Shown here one piece after another: positions 9,451-21,381 of a stretch of 64,000 nucleotides of DNA (position 1 is its first letter; each line of letters begins with the position of its first letter). The notes below the pieces were generated by a model, which worked only from the letters and a program-made list of their open reading frames with translations, ran no database searches and was not told the origin of the DNA. Origin of the DNA: Bidens hawaiensis (taxonomy: Eukaryota; Streptophyta; Magnoliopsida; Asterales; Asteraceae); NCBI GenBank assembly GCA_021521415.1, contig JAIQDT010004232.1, positions 158,573 to 222,572 on the forward strand, given 5' to 3'. The translations under genes and the position numbers were made by a program.

Positions 9451-10607
9451 TACATTTCCTCAGGCAGCCACAATCGGTATGCAACAGTGTTGATTCGTTC
9501 GAGTACCTCAAAAGGTCCAACGAATCGAGGACTCAATTTTCCTTTCTTTCCGAAGCGAACAACGCCTTTCCAAGGCGAGACTTTCAATAACACTTTGTCG
9601 CCGACATTGAACTGTAACGGCTTAGGACGGACATCGGCGTAACTCTTTTGGCGATCACGTTCGGTCTTAAGTCGTTCTCGGATTTGAATGACTTTGTCGG
9701 TTGTTTCTTGGACTATCTCAGGTCTAGACAAATACTTATCTCCGGTTTCAGACCAACACACGGGCGTTCTACACTTTCGACCATATAACGCCTCGAACGG
9801 TGCGGTTTGAATACTTGCGTGATAACTATTATTAGAGAATTCTATTAGGGGTAAGTGGTCATCCCAATTTCTACCTAAATCGATCACACAAGCACGGAGC
9901 ATATCTTCCAACGTTTAAATTGTCCTTTCGCTTTGTCCATCGGTTTGTGGATGATAAGCAGTGCTAAGGTTCAACTTTGTACCTAGAGCTCGTTAAAAGC
10001 TTTTCCAAAAGTGAGACGTAAAAAGACTGTCTCGATCAGATATTATTGACAGCGGTACTCCATGCAAGGCAACAATGTTGTTTACATAAATACGCGCTAG
10101 TCTATCCATAGAGTACGACTCATTGATGGGTATAAAGTTTGTAGATTTGGTCAAACAATCTACAATTACCCATATCGCATTATGTTGTCGAGTTGTGTTT
10201 GGGAGTTTCGCAATAAAGTCCATAGTAATTAACTCCCACTTCCATACGGGAAGTTCGGGTTGCTGTAGCAATCCCAAAGGCCTTTGATGTTCGGCCTTGA
10301 CTTTCAAACAAGTCAAGCATTTCGCAACATGCGAAGCGACATCTCTTTTCATCCCATTCCACCAATAGTTCGCCTTTAGGTTGTGGTACATCTTATCAAT
10401 TCCAGGATGCATCATGTATTTCGACTTGTGAGCTTCATTCAAGATTTTCTCACACAAACCTCCAACGATTGGTACCCAAATCCTATTACCGAGTCTTAGG
10501 ATACCATCGTCACCCTTGACTAGCGAGTCAATGGTGCCATTGCGTTTTTTCATCAGAGATTTGATTTTCATTGATTGCTTGCATTTGCGCGGATTTGATT
10601 TGCTCAA
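9450..10607 (-). pseudogene. Element B integrase, split by stop codons
   Basis: The two open parts are 10607-9993 and 9911-9450. The first carries the HHCC zinc-binding region (H-P-G-I-D-K-M-Y-H ... [11 protein letters not shown]) and the catalytic-core aspartates ([20 protein letters not shown]). The second begins after two TAA codons where the family has Gln; the text DGQSERTI just before it holds the third catalytic residue (Glu). It ends in the GPF/Y-like segment ([14 protein letters not shown]). Integrase joins the cDNA to host DNA. Stops make this copy inactive. Confidence 0.85.
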
Positions 10608-11751
10608 AGAGATCGATTTGAAGTTCTAGGCGCAAAGCTCGAACCCTTTTGGGTTTTTCATGCTCTTTGCGACTTAAGGCATCGGCCACGACGTTGGCCT
10701 TGCCTTCATGATACACAATCTCACAATCATAGTCGTTAAGAGTCTCCATCCATCGTCGTTGGCGCATGTTGAGCTCTTTTTGATCAAATATGTGTTTCAA
10801 ACTCTTATGATCAGTGTACACAGTAAATCATACTCCATAGAGATAGTGCCTCCAAATCTTAAGTGCAAAGATTATGGCGCCTAACTCTAAATCGTGAGTC
10901 GTGTAATTCTTTTCGTGTATTTTCAATTGACGAGAGGCGTAAGCTATTACCTTCTTGCGTTGCATTAGTGTGCATCCCAAACCAGAGTAGGATGCATCAC
11001 TAAATACTACAAAATCTTCAGTACCTTCTGGCAGAGCCAGTATCGGTGCTTGGGTAAGTTTTTGCTTGAGCGTGTTGAACGCGTCTTGTTGCTTCGTTTC
11101 CCATTGATACTTGATGTTTTTACGAGTTAACGATGTCAAGGGAATGGCGATTCTTGAGAAATTTTCGATGAACCTATGGTAGCAGCCGGCCAAACCTAAG
11201 AAACTTCGAATCTCAGTTGGCGACTTTGGGACCTCCCACTTAGAGATAGCTTCAATCTTAGCGGGGTCCACTTGAATACCGTTAACATTGATAATGTGAC
11301 CAAGAATTTGCACTTCGTGCAACCAGAACTCGCACTTTGAGAACTTGGCGTACAACTTCTCGGTTCTTAGAATTTCCAGTAATGTTCGAAGATGAATTTC
11401 ATGATCAGCCTTTGACTTTGAATAAATAAGTATGTCGTCGATGAATACGATAACGAATTTATCCAAGTAAGGCTTGCAGATACGGTTCATCATATCCATG
11501 AACGCGGCCGGAGCGTTAGTAAGTCCAAACGGCTTAACCGTGAACTCATAATGTCCATACCTTGTTCGGAAAGCAGTCTTTGGGATATCTTCAGATTGGA
11601 CTTTAAGTTGGTGGTAGCCGGAACGAAGATCGATTTTTGAAAAGAAGCTAGCACCTTGAAGTTGGTCGAAAAGATCGTCAATACGAGGGAGTGGATATCG
11701 ATTTTTGATTGTGACTTTGTTTAACGCACGATAGTCAATACACATCCTCAT
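10528..11751 (-). pseudogene. Element B reverse transcriptase and RNase H
   Basis: The RT frame 11751-10828 opens with [20 protein letters not shown] and holds the catalytic FIDD in [14 protein letters not shown]. The connection/RNase H part follows with [11 protein letters not shown] and ends near WRHYLYGV. A stop at about 10825 separates the rest of RNase H (10821-10528), which retains [10 protein letters not shown] and [12 protein letters not shown] and RNase H convert element RNA to cDNA in the particle. Apart from that stop the RT core looks complete. Confidence 0.9.
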
Positions 11752-11808
11752 GGAACCATCTTTCTTCTTGACGAATAGAATTGGTGCTCCCCAAGGCGAC
11801 GAACTCGG

Positions 11809-12630
11809 TCAAATAAAACCTTTTTCAAGAAGTTCATCGAGTTGTTTCTTTAACTCCTTCATTTCGGTTGGCGCTAAGCGATATGGTTCTTTTGCGGTTG
11901 GAGCAGTACCGGGAATTAGATCGATCCTAAACTCTACTTCACGATTGGGAGGAATACTAGGGAGTTCATCAAGAAAGACGTCAGAAAATTTGGAAACGAT
12001 AGGAACGTCTTTTATTTCTTTTGGCTTAGAATCTTCAGTGACGTAGGCCATGAATGCGAGGCATCCTTGATTTAAACATTTGTTAGCCTTAATCATAGAT
12101 ATTAAGCTAACTTGGCTAGCGTCTTTGTCCCCTTCAATTCGAATTGTTCGTTTATCGGGGGCTTGAAGTTCAACAGTTTGCTATTGCAGATTATACGGGG
12201 TTGGTTATCGGATAACCAACCCATACCAAGTACAATATCAAAACCAGCCAATCTCATGGGTAACAAACAAATAGGTAACAAATAACCAGCTAGAAGGATT
12301 TTTACGTTTTCAAGGGCTTCGGAGATCTTAACTATTTCACCGCTAGCAGTCTCGACGTTTAGAGTTTCATCCAATTTAGTTAATGGTTCGTTTAATAGAC
12401 TACAGAAACTATAATCTATAAAACTCAAATTGGCACCTGAATCAAATAAAACTCTCGAATAGGTGTCGTTGACTAAAAACGTACCGGTTATGGTTTCTGG
12501 CACGTCAACGGCCCTTTTTGTGTCAAGTACGAAGACTCGAGCGTTTCCCTTTTTGTCCTTGCCACTACCACCCGCACCACCAGCAGTAGGCTTGTTCTTT
12601 GGGCATTCAAAACTTAGATGGCCCATCTAC
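11809..12630 (-). pseudogene. Element B protease and RT N-terminal linker
   Basis: The frame 12626-12102 starts in the last gag knuckle (MGHLSFECPK) and runs into the aspartic protease, with active site VLFDSGANLSFID and flap-side text FDIVLGMGWLSDNQP. After a stop the frame 12096-11809 carries the conserved linker (VSKFSDVFLDELP, IDLIPGTAPTAKEPYRLAP) that leads into RT. The protease matures Gag-Pol. A second stop at 11808 again interrupts before RT. Confidence 0.85.
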
Positions 12631-13720
12631 TTGCAATTAAAGCAAGTCATCCTCTTCTTCCAGCAATCAGCGGCATCGTGACCAGTGCGATTGCATGATT
12701 CAAACACTTTAGGAGGCGGGGCGAAGTTGCAACGGCCCTTGTGATACCTCCTACACGTATTGCATTGCGGGGCGTTTGAATTAAATCGACTTTGGTTAAC
12801 GCCCTTACCCTTGAAGAGATTATTTCCTCCACTTGTTCTTCCTTGAGTTGTTGGTGTCGTAACCTTCTTGTCTTCTTCTCTGTTATGCCGCCCATTAGGT
12901 AACCGGCTAACTCCATCGCCGAGTCAGCGTTTTGTGGTAGGTGAGACCTTACCATATCGCGGATTTCCCGCGGAAGTCCTTAAATATATCTCGTGACCTT
13001 GCTGGACTCAGGGTGAACTAACTGAGGAACAAGGCGACAATACTCATGGAATTTAGTATTGTATTCGCAGAGGTTTGTCCCAACGACATTGAGATTCAAA
13101 AATTTCGTTTGAATCTGATCAGTCTCGTGCATGGGACAAAACTTAGCCATCAACAAGGCTTTAAAATCTTCCCAACTCATACCATACATTACATCTCTCC
13201 CTTTGCTCATCAACAGAGCATTCCACCACTCCAACACTTCACCCTTGAACATAAGGGCTGAATACTAAATTTTCTCAACCTCAGAACACTTACTAGTAAT
13301 CACGATTGTTTCCATTTCCTCGAGCCACCTCATGGTTGAAATGGCTCCCTTATCACCATGGAACTCTTTCGGTCCATAGTACTTGAAATCCTTAAACGAA
13401 CAACCGCTTATCTTGAGTTTCTTGAACTCATGTCTAACTCCGCCGTCGGCGTTAGACTCATGCACACTCTCTTCAACTCGAGAGGGATTAGGACGGGATT
13501 TAGCATGTTTAGAAGGATTGACAGATTGAGAATTTCGAGATTGCCTAGAATGAGATCTATTCATGGATTCTTCCCTCACGGCATCTTTTATCATCTTTTG
13601 AATTTTATTCATATATTTCTCTGTAATTTCTTCCGCTCGCTCGTTCTTGAGGCCTTTCCCCTTGTCTTTCATTTCTTTTTCTTTACGAGCATTTTCATTA
13701 TTATTGCTTTGTTCAGACAT
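12630..13720 (-). pseudogene. Element B gag with CCHC knuckles, frameshifted
   Basis: It starts at MSEQSNNNENARKEK (13720). The charged N-terminus is followed by the capsid core (13252-12980: MFKGEVLEWWNALLMSKG, FHEYCRLVPQLV). It continues, out of frame, through GLPREIRDMVRSHLPQ-like text to two or three Cys/His knuckles at 12800-12610, the last being CFNCK followed by a stop and MGHLSFEC. Stops at about 13265 and 12980 and frame changes near 12890 break it. It is the particle-forming protein and is closely related at DNA level to gag in element A. Confidence 0.8.
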
Positions 13721-13977
13721 TTTCTTTTTCTTTTTCAATTCAGTCTGAAATTTTAACAATATTTCTCTTTAAAAACACACTTTTATTTATTATACATATA
13801 TATATCATAAAAGATATATATATATTTTCAATTACACATATGTATATATATCGTTTCAACGATATATATAGCTTGCCTTATCATTACAAAAGAACGTTTC
13901 ATACGTTCTTTATTCATACATATACAAACTATTTTACACATAGTCTTCTCAGCACACACCACCATCTTTAGTCCTTT

Positions 13978-15204
13978 AAGAACTTCTTCACAACCTTCGT
14001 GAGTTTGTTACAATTACGAATGAGTGCTTTTCCAACTTTCTTCTTTTCCTTCTCTTTCTCATCTACCTTCTTCCTCCAGTCGTCGGTCTCATGCAATGCG
14101 CGATCCAGATGTTCTTCGTACGACTGCAGGACTATGTTGGGATATTTGTACTATGGAGGTGGGTCACAATAACCCAGTGTTACCATCTTGTAATGGTTTC
14201 TCGGCTCAGGATATGGAATATAGTCCATGTCTCATGAAAGATAGAGGTAGGTCTTGGCAGCTTGGTTTTGTTCGCGGATCTCGTCGGCTTGTTCTTGAAT
14301 CGAAGGAATTTCTCCTTGAAATGGTGGGAAGCTTGATGAAGTTTGGATCCTTAGTTTCTCCAAGTATTGGACATACGGGTCCACAGAACCATAGCTTGCA
14401 TTATTGGAAGTGAGTGATCCATTCATCGGGCTTGATATTTCGTTCGGGTTTTCTGGATGCTCTTCTTCCATCTCTTCCTCGGACTCCTCCAATGGGTCCT
14501 CCTCATCTTCTTCGGGATCTTCATCATTATCAGAATCCTCCTTTTCCATGGGTTCCTCTTTTTCCTCCATAGATTCCTCCTCTTCTTCTAGTTTGTCTTC
14601 CTCCATAGGTTGTGGAGTTTCAATGTTCATGGAGGGCATCTTGAAACTTTCGAAAGGCATCATGATCCTCATCTTGGGCTTTCGGGATGGCCCTTCGTTA
14701 TTCTTTGGTTGGGAGCTAACTTCATTCATGGTGGAGCTTCCGGTAAACCATCGACACGGGTCGGAATGACACTGCATCCATTCGGAGGATGGGCTTCGTG
14801 GTTCCTCCTTGATAGGTAGTTTGACAGAAAGGCGTATGACGGATGTGGATTTGGCGGTACATAACCAGTTGGGAAATATTGTGATACCTCCGTGGGTTGA
14901 AAAGTTGGGACCTCCGTTGGGTGGTATTTTGGTACTTCTGACGGTTGATACATGGGTTTAGTTGGTGGATGATAGCTTGAATGCCTCGGTGCCTCAACAC
15001 TTGGCTTCGGTGGACTATTGGGGATGTCGATCGGGTAGTGCCTACTTCCTGGATAGTATAAGGGTTTAGACAAGTCTCGTTCCACGTCTTGATTAATGAC
15101 GCTTCATAATATCCATTGCTCATGTTATCCTCAGGGTAAGGTTCGGCTATACCAGCTTCCTTGGCTTTGCGAACAAAATTTTCCATCATAGCTTTGAATG
15201 ACAT
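13978..15204 (-). pseudogene. Element B upstream ORF: acidic, Pro/Tyr-repeat protein of unknown function
   Basis: Between primer site and gag a frame starts at MSFKAMMENFVRKAKE (15204). It passes a frameshift near 15080 into a Pro/Tyr-rich stretch with repeated P-[ST]-E-V-P units (about 15000-14860) and another near 14750 into a strongly acidic block (about 14620-14440, mostly Glu/Asp). It ends with DPYVQYLEKLRIQ, then a Lys-rich helix stopping near 13978. Correcting nothing, only fragments are open. The total span would be about 400 codons. I recognise no domain. It is not gag, which begins separately at 13720. A stretch 13721-13977 of AT-rich spacer separates them. Confidence 0.55.
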
Positions 15205-15350
15205 CTATTAATTCAGGTGGTTTAGAATGTAGAGAGGGATAGAAAGGTTACCAGCCTATCTTATCCTTAAAACAAATAATCAAATAATTTCCTATACTTG
15301 GATCGAAGCTTGGGTATTGTTTTATGATACCCAATTCGCTAAGATTGATG

Positions 15351-15362
15351 GCTCTGATACCA
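15351..15362 (-). other. Element B primer-binding site (tRNA-iMet)
   Basis: The minus strand reads TGGTATCAGAGC four bases inside the LTR edge at 15367. Complement of initiator-Met tRNA. Confidence 0.95.
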
Positions 15363-15366
15363 AGCC

Positions 15367-15875
15367 TGTCACACCCCCATCCAGGGCCTAGGAGTGCTAC
15401 TCGTAAGTTGGTATCGTGTTTGTAAATAATTCAGAGTTGCGTTATGTTGCGGAAGACTTATAAAACTTTAAGGATAAAAAGTGTAATATTTATATATATA
15501 TTCATAAGACGGGATTATAAACACCCGTTTAAGTTATCAAAAGATTATTTGTTTATAATTACAAACCATCATTTAAGATATTAAGTTCACGAAAAGAATC
15601 CGAGCCATCGGATATCATAGTACTTCGTCATTTCCAAGCTCTAACTTTGTTCACCTGCAAAATGTAATAAAATACGTCAGCAACGAATGCTGGTGAACAC
15701 GCTGACGCAAAAATATTCCTTTTACTTTATTACCCCTCGAGACTACGCCTGTCTCGGCCCAACGTGGCTTAGGAATAACAAAGTCAAATAACACATTATA
15801 AATATGAGGCTCTACGCTAGATCACCTCAGCAAACACCGCAGCGTTCGACTTATTTAAGTACCCGTAAATATACA
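15367..15875 (-). repeat. Element B 5' LTR, inner segment
   Basis: It matches 7233-7743 of the 3' LTR almost base for base and is cut by element D after ATACA at 15875. The LTR resumes at 24542. Confidence 0.9.
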
Positions 15876-16795
15876 TGTTTCGGTCAAAAATTGAAAAAAC
15901 AACTTTTGATCAAATTAGTGCGTGAGGCTAGGTGCTAAATGGTAAACAGATTGAACACGAGGATATGATTACGACGGAAAAAACACTTGAATATAATAGT
16001 CTTCGTTTCGGTCAAGAGTTTACAACCTAATCTTTAGTCGAATACCTTCGGTTAAAGATTATGAGCTTAACTTTTGGTCGAATTACGTATGATTATTATA
16101 ATCTCTGGCACAAAAAACCCCCGGACGGTGAAAACTATCACCGTCAAGTTTATTAATATCAAAATGGGTGATTACAGAGCTTGGAGCTGATAGAATATCG
16201 AAAAATAAGTGTTACAGTGATTGCTAGTAAGCTAGATCGTGAAAAGTGTGTGTTCTAATGATATTATCAGCTCATATTTATAATAAAAGGTTACAACTGT
16301 TATCCCGGGAAATCCGCCTTTGTCTTTAATAAAAACGTTTCTTGCTTTAATCTCGTGGTTTAATGGCTTTAAATGCGAAGTTATGTCTTGGACTTGGTCT
16401 CTTAGCCGTTACTTTTCACGTCTTTGACCGATTCTTTAAGGAGTCACTTGTCAAACGTAGTCCCATCTGCGAAATAACTTCAAATACTCGAGGATAATAC
16501 AACAGTTAGAAATTATCGGGGATACCGAATATTGAAAACAGTCAATATTTGACCATTAACCATTAATTGGCTTTTATTCCTAACGGTTATAACACATTTG
16601 ACGCGTTTTCTTCAACCACCAACCGTGTATTTCGCATGGACTAAATCAACAATTAATATCTGCAATTATAAATCAACACCAAGAGAGAAATATCTATTTA
16701 TTAGTATTAATACTCAGGACACTAAACTTATTCGAGAATCCTGAACATATTCGGAATCCTGAGCATAGATCCAACTATAAATTTAGGCCCAAACA
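15876..16795 (-). repeat. Element D 3' LTR (920 bp, complete)
   Basis: Plus-strand ends are TGTTTCGGTC and GGCCCAAACA. On the minus strand a TATA box (ATTATAAATAT, about 16285-16275) is followed about 120 bases later by AATAAA (16154-16149) and a perfect 8-bp stem-loop (16145-16124). Confidence 0.9.
16124..16154 (-). promoter_or_regulatory. Element D LTR poly(A) signal with adjacent stem-loop
   Basis: The minus strand reads AATAAA, two to three bases, then GACGGTGA-6-TCACCGTC. The same unit is present in the right LTR at about 24108-24138. In element E's LTR an AATAAA is followed by a different stem-loop (35423-35399), so structure rather than sequence is kept. A role in 3' end formation is inference. 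Confidence 0.55.
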
Positions 16796-16812
16796 ATTGT
16801 CCCCAAAATTTG
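16796..16812 (-). other. Element D polypurine tract
   Basis: The minus strand reads AAATTTTGGGGACAAT just before the LTR start TGTTTGGGCC. It marks the 3' LTR edge. Confidence 0.8.
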
Positions 16813-17967
16813 ACAGTTGTTTTTACCAATTTCAGCAGTTAAATTTTCTAATGATAAACTGTTTTCCATGTAGCACCAAAATTTTATGACTTAGAACCGA
16901 CTAAAGATGACATTATTACGAGAATATATTAGTCCTTCGAAATCCCTATTCCCTTTATTAGAGAAAAATTTAAGTTTGTTAGAAATGAAATATTTCTTCG
17001 TAATAGTTTAAGTTTTACCAATAAACCAATATCAAGCCATAAACTTTAAATACTTGCAAATAGTAAATCATACCAGAACCGTGTATCAATTAAACTGGAA
17101 ATTGTCCAGACCGTCTTATCCTTGCAATAAGATCATTGTTTAGACTATTCTTCTAATCCTGGGGATATAACAATAGGATTGTGACATTAACATTATCCTG
17201 AAAATATTTTTAGAAATTATGGCGACAAGGCCTAAATAAACTGGCGTCAAGGCCCTTTAGAAGAGATGAAAAATCACTTAAACCATTAGAAACGAACTCG
17301 CGACAAGGCCTTTAAGAAGAGATGTAAATCTCTTAAACCTTAAGAATGAACTGGCGACGAGGCCCTTTAGAAGAGATGTAAATCTCTTTAACCTTAGATT
17401 ATGGTACGTCTACCATAAACTTATGATTCAAACCATTAGCCGAGGATAACGATGTAACAAGTCACTATATTTCATGTGCCGGCCCCGCCTCTCAAACTAA
17501 GGCCAAATAAATCATGCGCTACAGGCGTCTTAAGAAGAGATGAAGATCCCTTGAACCTCAAGATCCAAACCAATAGCCGAGGATAACGAGGTAACAAGTC
17601 ACTATATTTCATGTGCTGGCCCCGCCTCTCAAACTAAGGCTGAATATACGTGCTCTACAAGCGACTTAAGAAGAGATGAAGATCCCTCAAACCTTAGAAG
17701 AGGTGAAAACCCCTTATACCTTAAGGATAAGCTGGCGACGAGGCCCTTAGAAACTGGCGACGAAGGCCCAAGTTAATTTTGTGTTCTCATATCTACAAAA
17801 CAGTCAACTCTAAGTGAGGGGTGGGTGTTAGCCTTGCTAGCACCCCTCCGATGCTTAAGTCAGTACCTTGTTTGAAGAATAATAATAATAATAAAAATGA
17901 ATAAAAGTTTAAGTTTGAGTATATACCTTAACTGTTTAGTATAACAGTTATCCTCGGGATAGAAATC
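16813..17967 (-). repeat. Element D 3' untranslated region with repeats
   Basis: About 1.15 kb without coding. It contains short dispersed units built on ctggcgacgaggccc and aagagatgtaaatctctt (17220-17400 and 17640-17770). It also holds a roughly 137-bp imperfect tandem duplication (around 17412-17512 and 17549-17648) with the phrase tagccgaggataacga. A related phrase occurs in element E's 3' region (about 29286). Repeat-rich 3' regions are usual in Tat/Ogre elements. Confidence 0.75.
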
Positions 17968-19236
17968 TTACATGAAATATTTTTTGAGATGAATAGCATT
18001 CCAAGCCCTTGGTAGTAGGTCACCATCCAAAGTAGATAATTTGTATGCCCCCTTTCCTGCTTCCGAATCGATCAGGTAGGAACCTTCCCACTTTGGTGCG
18101 AGCTTGCCATCCGTAGGATTGGTAGTATTCTGAAAAGCTTTTCGGAGAACCAAATCGCCTTCTTGAAACCTTCGAACTCTGATATTCTTGTTGTAGGACT
18201 TTGCTATCTTCTTTTGATAAGAAGCCATTCTGATCTTTGCCAAATCCCGGAGTTCTTCTACCGCATCTAGATCTTCAAGTAGACTTCGAGTGTTATCTTC
18301 GGGATTTTGATGAGTGACTCCGGCCGTTGGGATAACCATCTCTGTGGGGATAACTGCTTCAGCTCCAAACACTAATGAGAAAGGAGTCTGACCAGTAGCA
18401 TTCTTCGAAGTGATTCTATCTGCCCAAAGAACGAAAGGAAGTTCCTCGGCCCATTTTCCTTTCTTAGACCCCAACTTTTTCTTCAGGTTGCTGATGATGA
18501 TTTTGTTGCTTGATTCGGCCTGTCCATTAGCCTGAGGGTGGACAGGTGTTGATGTGATCATCTTGATACCCTAACTGGAACATAAGTTGGTTGTTCTCTT
18601 GTCGATGAACTGTGAGCCATTGTCACACACTATCTCAGCTGGAATCCCAAATCTGGTCAGGATATTGCGCGTGATGAATGAGATAACTTCTTTTTTTCTG
18701 ACTTGAACAAAGGCTTCCGCTTTGATCAACTTCGAGAAATAATCTATCATAGCCAACATAAAAACTTTCCCTCTTGGAGCTCTTGGTAGTTTCCCCACGA
18801 TATCCATCCCCCACTTCATGAAAGGCCAAGGGGATATAAAAGGATATAGTGGTTCTGCTAGCTGGTGCAAAATGTTGCTATGTCTCTGGCATGCATCACA
18901 TTTCTGAGAATAATTCATAGCATCCTTCTTCATTGTTGGCCAGAAATACCCCGTCCTCAGGATTTTGGAGAATAGTGCTCTGCCCCCAGTGTGATTCCCA
19001 CAATCTCCATCATGGATATCTTGAAGAACTTCTTGAGCTTCTGCCTTCTCCAAACACCTAAGATATGGTCCTGCAAGAGATTTTCTGTATAATATATCAT
19101 TCGATATAGTATATGGGATTACCTTTGTGCGAAAAGCTCTTGGGTTTTCATCCTTGGGGAGAACCCCTTCCTGAATATATTCTTTGATTGGGATAATCCA
19201 AGAATTTTCAGTATTCTCAGGATTATTGGCTCCCAC
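17968..19236 (-). pseudogene. Element D integrase, one in-frame stop
   Basis: The open parts 19236-18571 and 18561-17968 are separated by a single TAG (18573-18571), where the related element E has a Trp codon. The first part holds the zinc-binding H..H..C..C region ([24 protein letters not shown]) and two catalytic aspartates ([16 protein letters not shown]). The second holds the glutamate in HPQANGQAESSN and a C-terminal DNA-binding segment (APKWEGSYLI). No chromodomain follows, as expected for Tat. Otherwise full length. Confidence 0.9.
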
Positions 19237-19258
19237 GTCTTCGTCATCGTTTGATATT

Positions 19259-19843
19259 TCATTGACACCATGCTCTTCTATTGTTGGGCTCAGGATATGT
19301 ACGATAGGGATCTTGACACCTTCTGGTATCCTGAAGGATGAAGCTAAAATATGCTAGGGCGTCTGCTTCAACATTCTCTTCCCTAGGTACCTGCGAAATA
19401 TCAAACATTTCGAAACACTTTGCTATTTTTTTTACTAGCTCTAGATATTTCATTAGTCTTTCTCCTCTAACAGTATATGAACCATTAAAATGATTAGTTA
19501 ATAATAATGAATCAACATGTACTTGAATAAACCTGATTTTCATGTCGATTGCTAGTTGTAATCCTGCTATCAAGGCTTCATATTTTGCCTCATTATTTGT
19601 GGCTTGAAATCCGCAGGATATGGATTGAGGTATAATGTCCCCCTGCGGCGATTTCAGCAGAATCCCAAGACCTGTTCCTCTAACATTTGAAGCACCATCA
19701 GTGTATAGATTCCACTTATCTTTGGTTTCTTCAAGTTGTTGGACTTCCAAGTCTGCCTTTTCTTTAAGTTCACTGGTGAAATCAGCCACGAAGTCTGCTA
19801 ATGCTTGGGATTTGATGGCAGTCCTAGGTTCATATGTTATATC
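19259..19843 (-). pseudogene. Element D second RNase H
   Basis: It follows the RT ORF after a single TAA at 19846-19844. Catalytic-site text is WNLYTDGASNVRGTGLG (first Asp), NNEAKYEALIAGL (Glu), VHVDSLLL (Asp) and NVEADALA (last Asp). This is a plant-type RNase H domain additional to the one fused to RT, a known mark of Tat elements. It removes RNA from RNA-DNA hybrids during cDNA synthesis. All four acidic residues are present. Confidence 0.85.
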
Positions 19844-21247
19844 TTATGCACTTAGCTTCACAGCCCATTTTGCCATTTTACCTGACATTTCTGGTTTTCT
19901 CAAAACAGACTTAATAGGATAATTAGTTTTAACACATATAGGGTGAGTTTCAAAATAATGTCTAAGTTTAGTAGATGCCATAATAAGTGCTAAAATTAAT
20001 TTCTCAAGATAAGAATACCTGGTTTTAGCATCCAAAAGACTTTTACTTAAATAATATATGGGATGTTGTTGACCTTCGAGATCCTTAGCCAAAACTGCTC
20101 TTATAGCATTATTTGATATAGCAAGATATAGAGATAGGGGTTCACCTTCCTCGGGTTTTATCAGTAGAGGAGCAGAAGAAAGATAAGCTTTTAAGGATGC
20201 TAAGGCTTCCTCATGTTTACTGGTCCACTCGAACCTTTTGTTTTTCCTCAGGATATCATAAAATTCTTTACATTTTTCTGAGGATTTAGATATGAATCTG
20301 TTGAGCGCTGCTATCCTTCCAGTTAGCCTTTGAACATCCTTGACTGATGCTGGGGATTTTAGATTCAGGATAGCTTGTATCTGTTCTGGACTCGCCTTTA
20401 TTCCCCTTTTGGTGACCATGTATCCCAAGAATTTTCCAGACTTTACTCCGAAATGACATTTTGAAGGATTCAGCTTCATGTTGTATTTGTCGAGGATATC
20501 AAATGCGGTCTTAAGATCTTGAAGATGATTCTCGGCTTTCTTCGACTTAACCACCATATCATCAATATAGACTTCCATCGTGTCCCCCAGTTGCTCTTTG
20601 AACATCATGTTAACTAACCTCTGATAGGTTGCACCTGCATTTCTAAGTCCAAAGGGCGTAGCAATATAACAATAAATACCTATGGGAGTCATGAAGACCG
20701 TATCTTCTTGATCTGAGGGCTTCATCTGGATTTGCTGAAATCCTGAGGATGCGTCCATGAATGTCAGCATCTCGTGGCAGGCTGTAGCATCTACCATCGA
20801 ATCGATGTGTGGTAGAGGGAATGGATCTTTAGGACAAGCTTTATTCAAGTCTGTGAAATCTACAAAAACTCTCCATTTTCCATTATTTTTCTGTACAACC
20901 ACCACATTTGTTAACCATCGGGGATATTGAACTTCCCTAATCATATTTGCCTTCAAGAGTCTTTCTACTTCCTCTTGAATGATTATGTTTCTTTCAGGTG
21001 CAAACTTTCTTCTCTTTTGATGGATTGGCCTGAAAGAGTTATCAATTCCAAGTTTATGTGTTATAATGTTTTTTGAAATACCTGTCATATCTTCATGTTT
21101 CCATGCGAATGTTGACAGCCTTGTCTTGAAGAAATCGAGCAGATTTGACTCAGTATCCTCAGGAATACTCGTTCCTATCAGCACTTTGACTTCAGGATCC
21201 TCGGGATAAAGAGGTACTTCTTTAATTTCTTTTTCCCTGGCCTCCAT
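19844..21247 (-). CDS. Element D reverse transcriptase with first RNase H
   Basis: Open for 467 codons from MEAREKEIKE. RT landmarks include KNNGKWRVFVDFTDLNKACP, MDASSGFQQIQM and the catalytic YIDD in MEVYIDDMVVKSK. The connection and first RNase H region follow (EPLSLYLAISNNAIRAVLA, YYLSKSLLDAKTRYSYLE). The catalytic RT triad is intact in this copy. The frame ends at a TAA just before the second RNase H. Confidence 0.9.
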   Translation of the reverse strand: MEAREKEIKEVPLYPEDPEVKVLIGTSIPEDTESNLLDFFKTRLSTFAWKHEDMTGISKNIITHKLGIDNSFRPIHQKRRKFAPERNIIIQEEVERLLKANMIREVQYPRWLTNVVVVQKNNGKWRVFVDFTDLNKACPKDPFPLPHIDSMVDATACHEMLTFMDASSGFQQIQMKPSDQEDTVFMTPIGIYCYIATPFGLRNAGATYQRLVNMMFKEQLGDTMEVYIDDMVVKSKKAENHLQDLKTAFDILDKYNMKLNPSKCHFGVKSGKFLGYMVTKRGIKASPEQIQAILNLKSPASVKDVQRLTGRIAALNRFISKSSEKCKEFYDILRKNKRFEWTSKHEEALASLKAYLSSAPLLIKPEEGEPLSLYLAISNNAIRAVLAKDLEGQQHPIYYLSKSLLDAKTRYSYLEKLILALIMASTKLRHYFETHPICVKTNYPIKSVLRKPEMSGKMAKWAVKLSA

Positions 21248-21381
21248 TACATCTCGTGCTGGCTTCTGTAATTGCTACGCCTGCTGGGGTTTGGTAGTAC
21301 ACTTCATGGAAGAGGTGTAGCAATTCTTCGCGTCTTGTTGGTCACTGATTATTTTAATAACACCCCACGGACTTGGGAGTT

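Noticed and set aside
14404..14769. 121-codon Ser-rich plus-strand ORF
   Set aside because: Antisense of the Glu-rich block of B's upstream ORF (GAA/GAG read backwards gives Ser/Leu/Phe).
16796..17967. Possible satellite array
   Set aside because: Repeat units are few, irregular and confined to the 3' region of element D.
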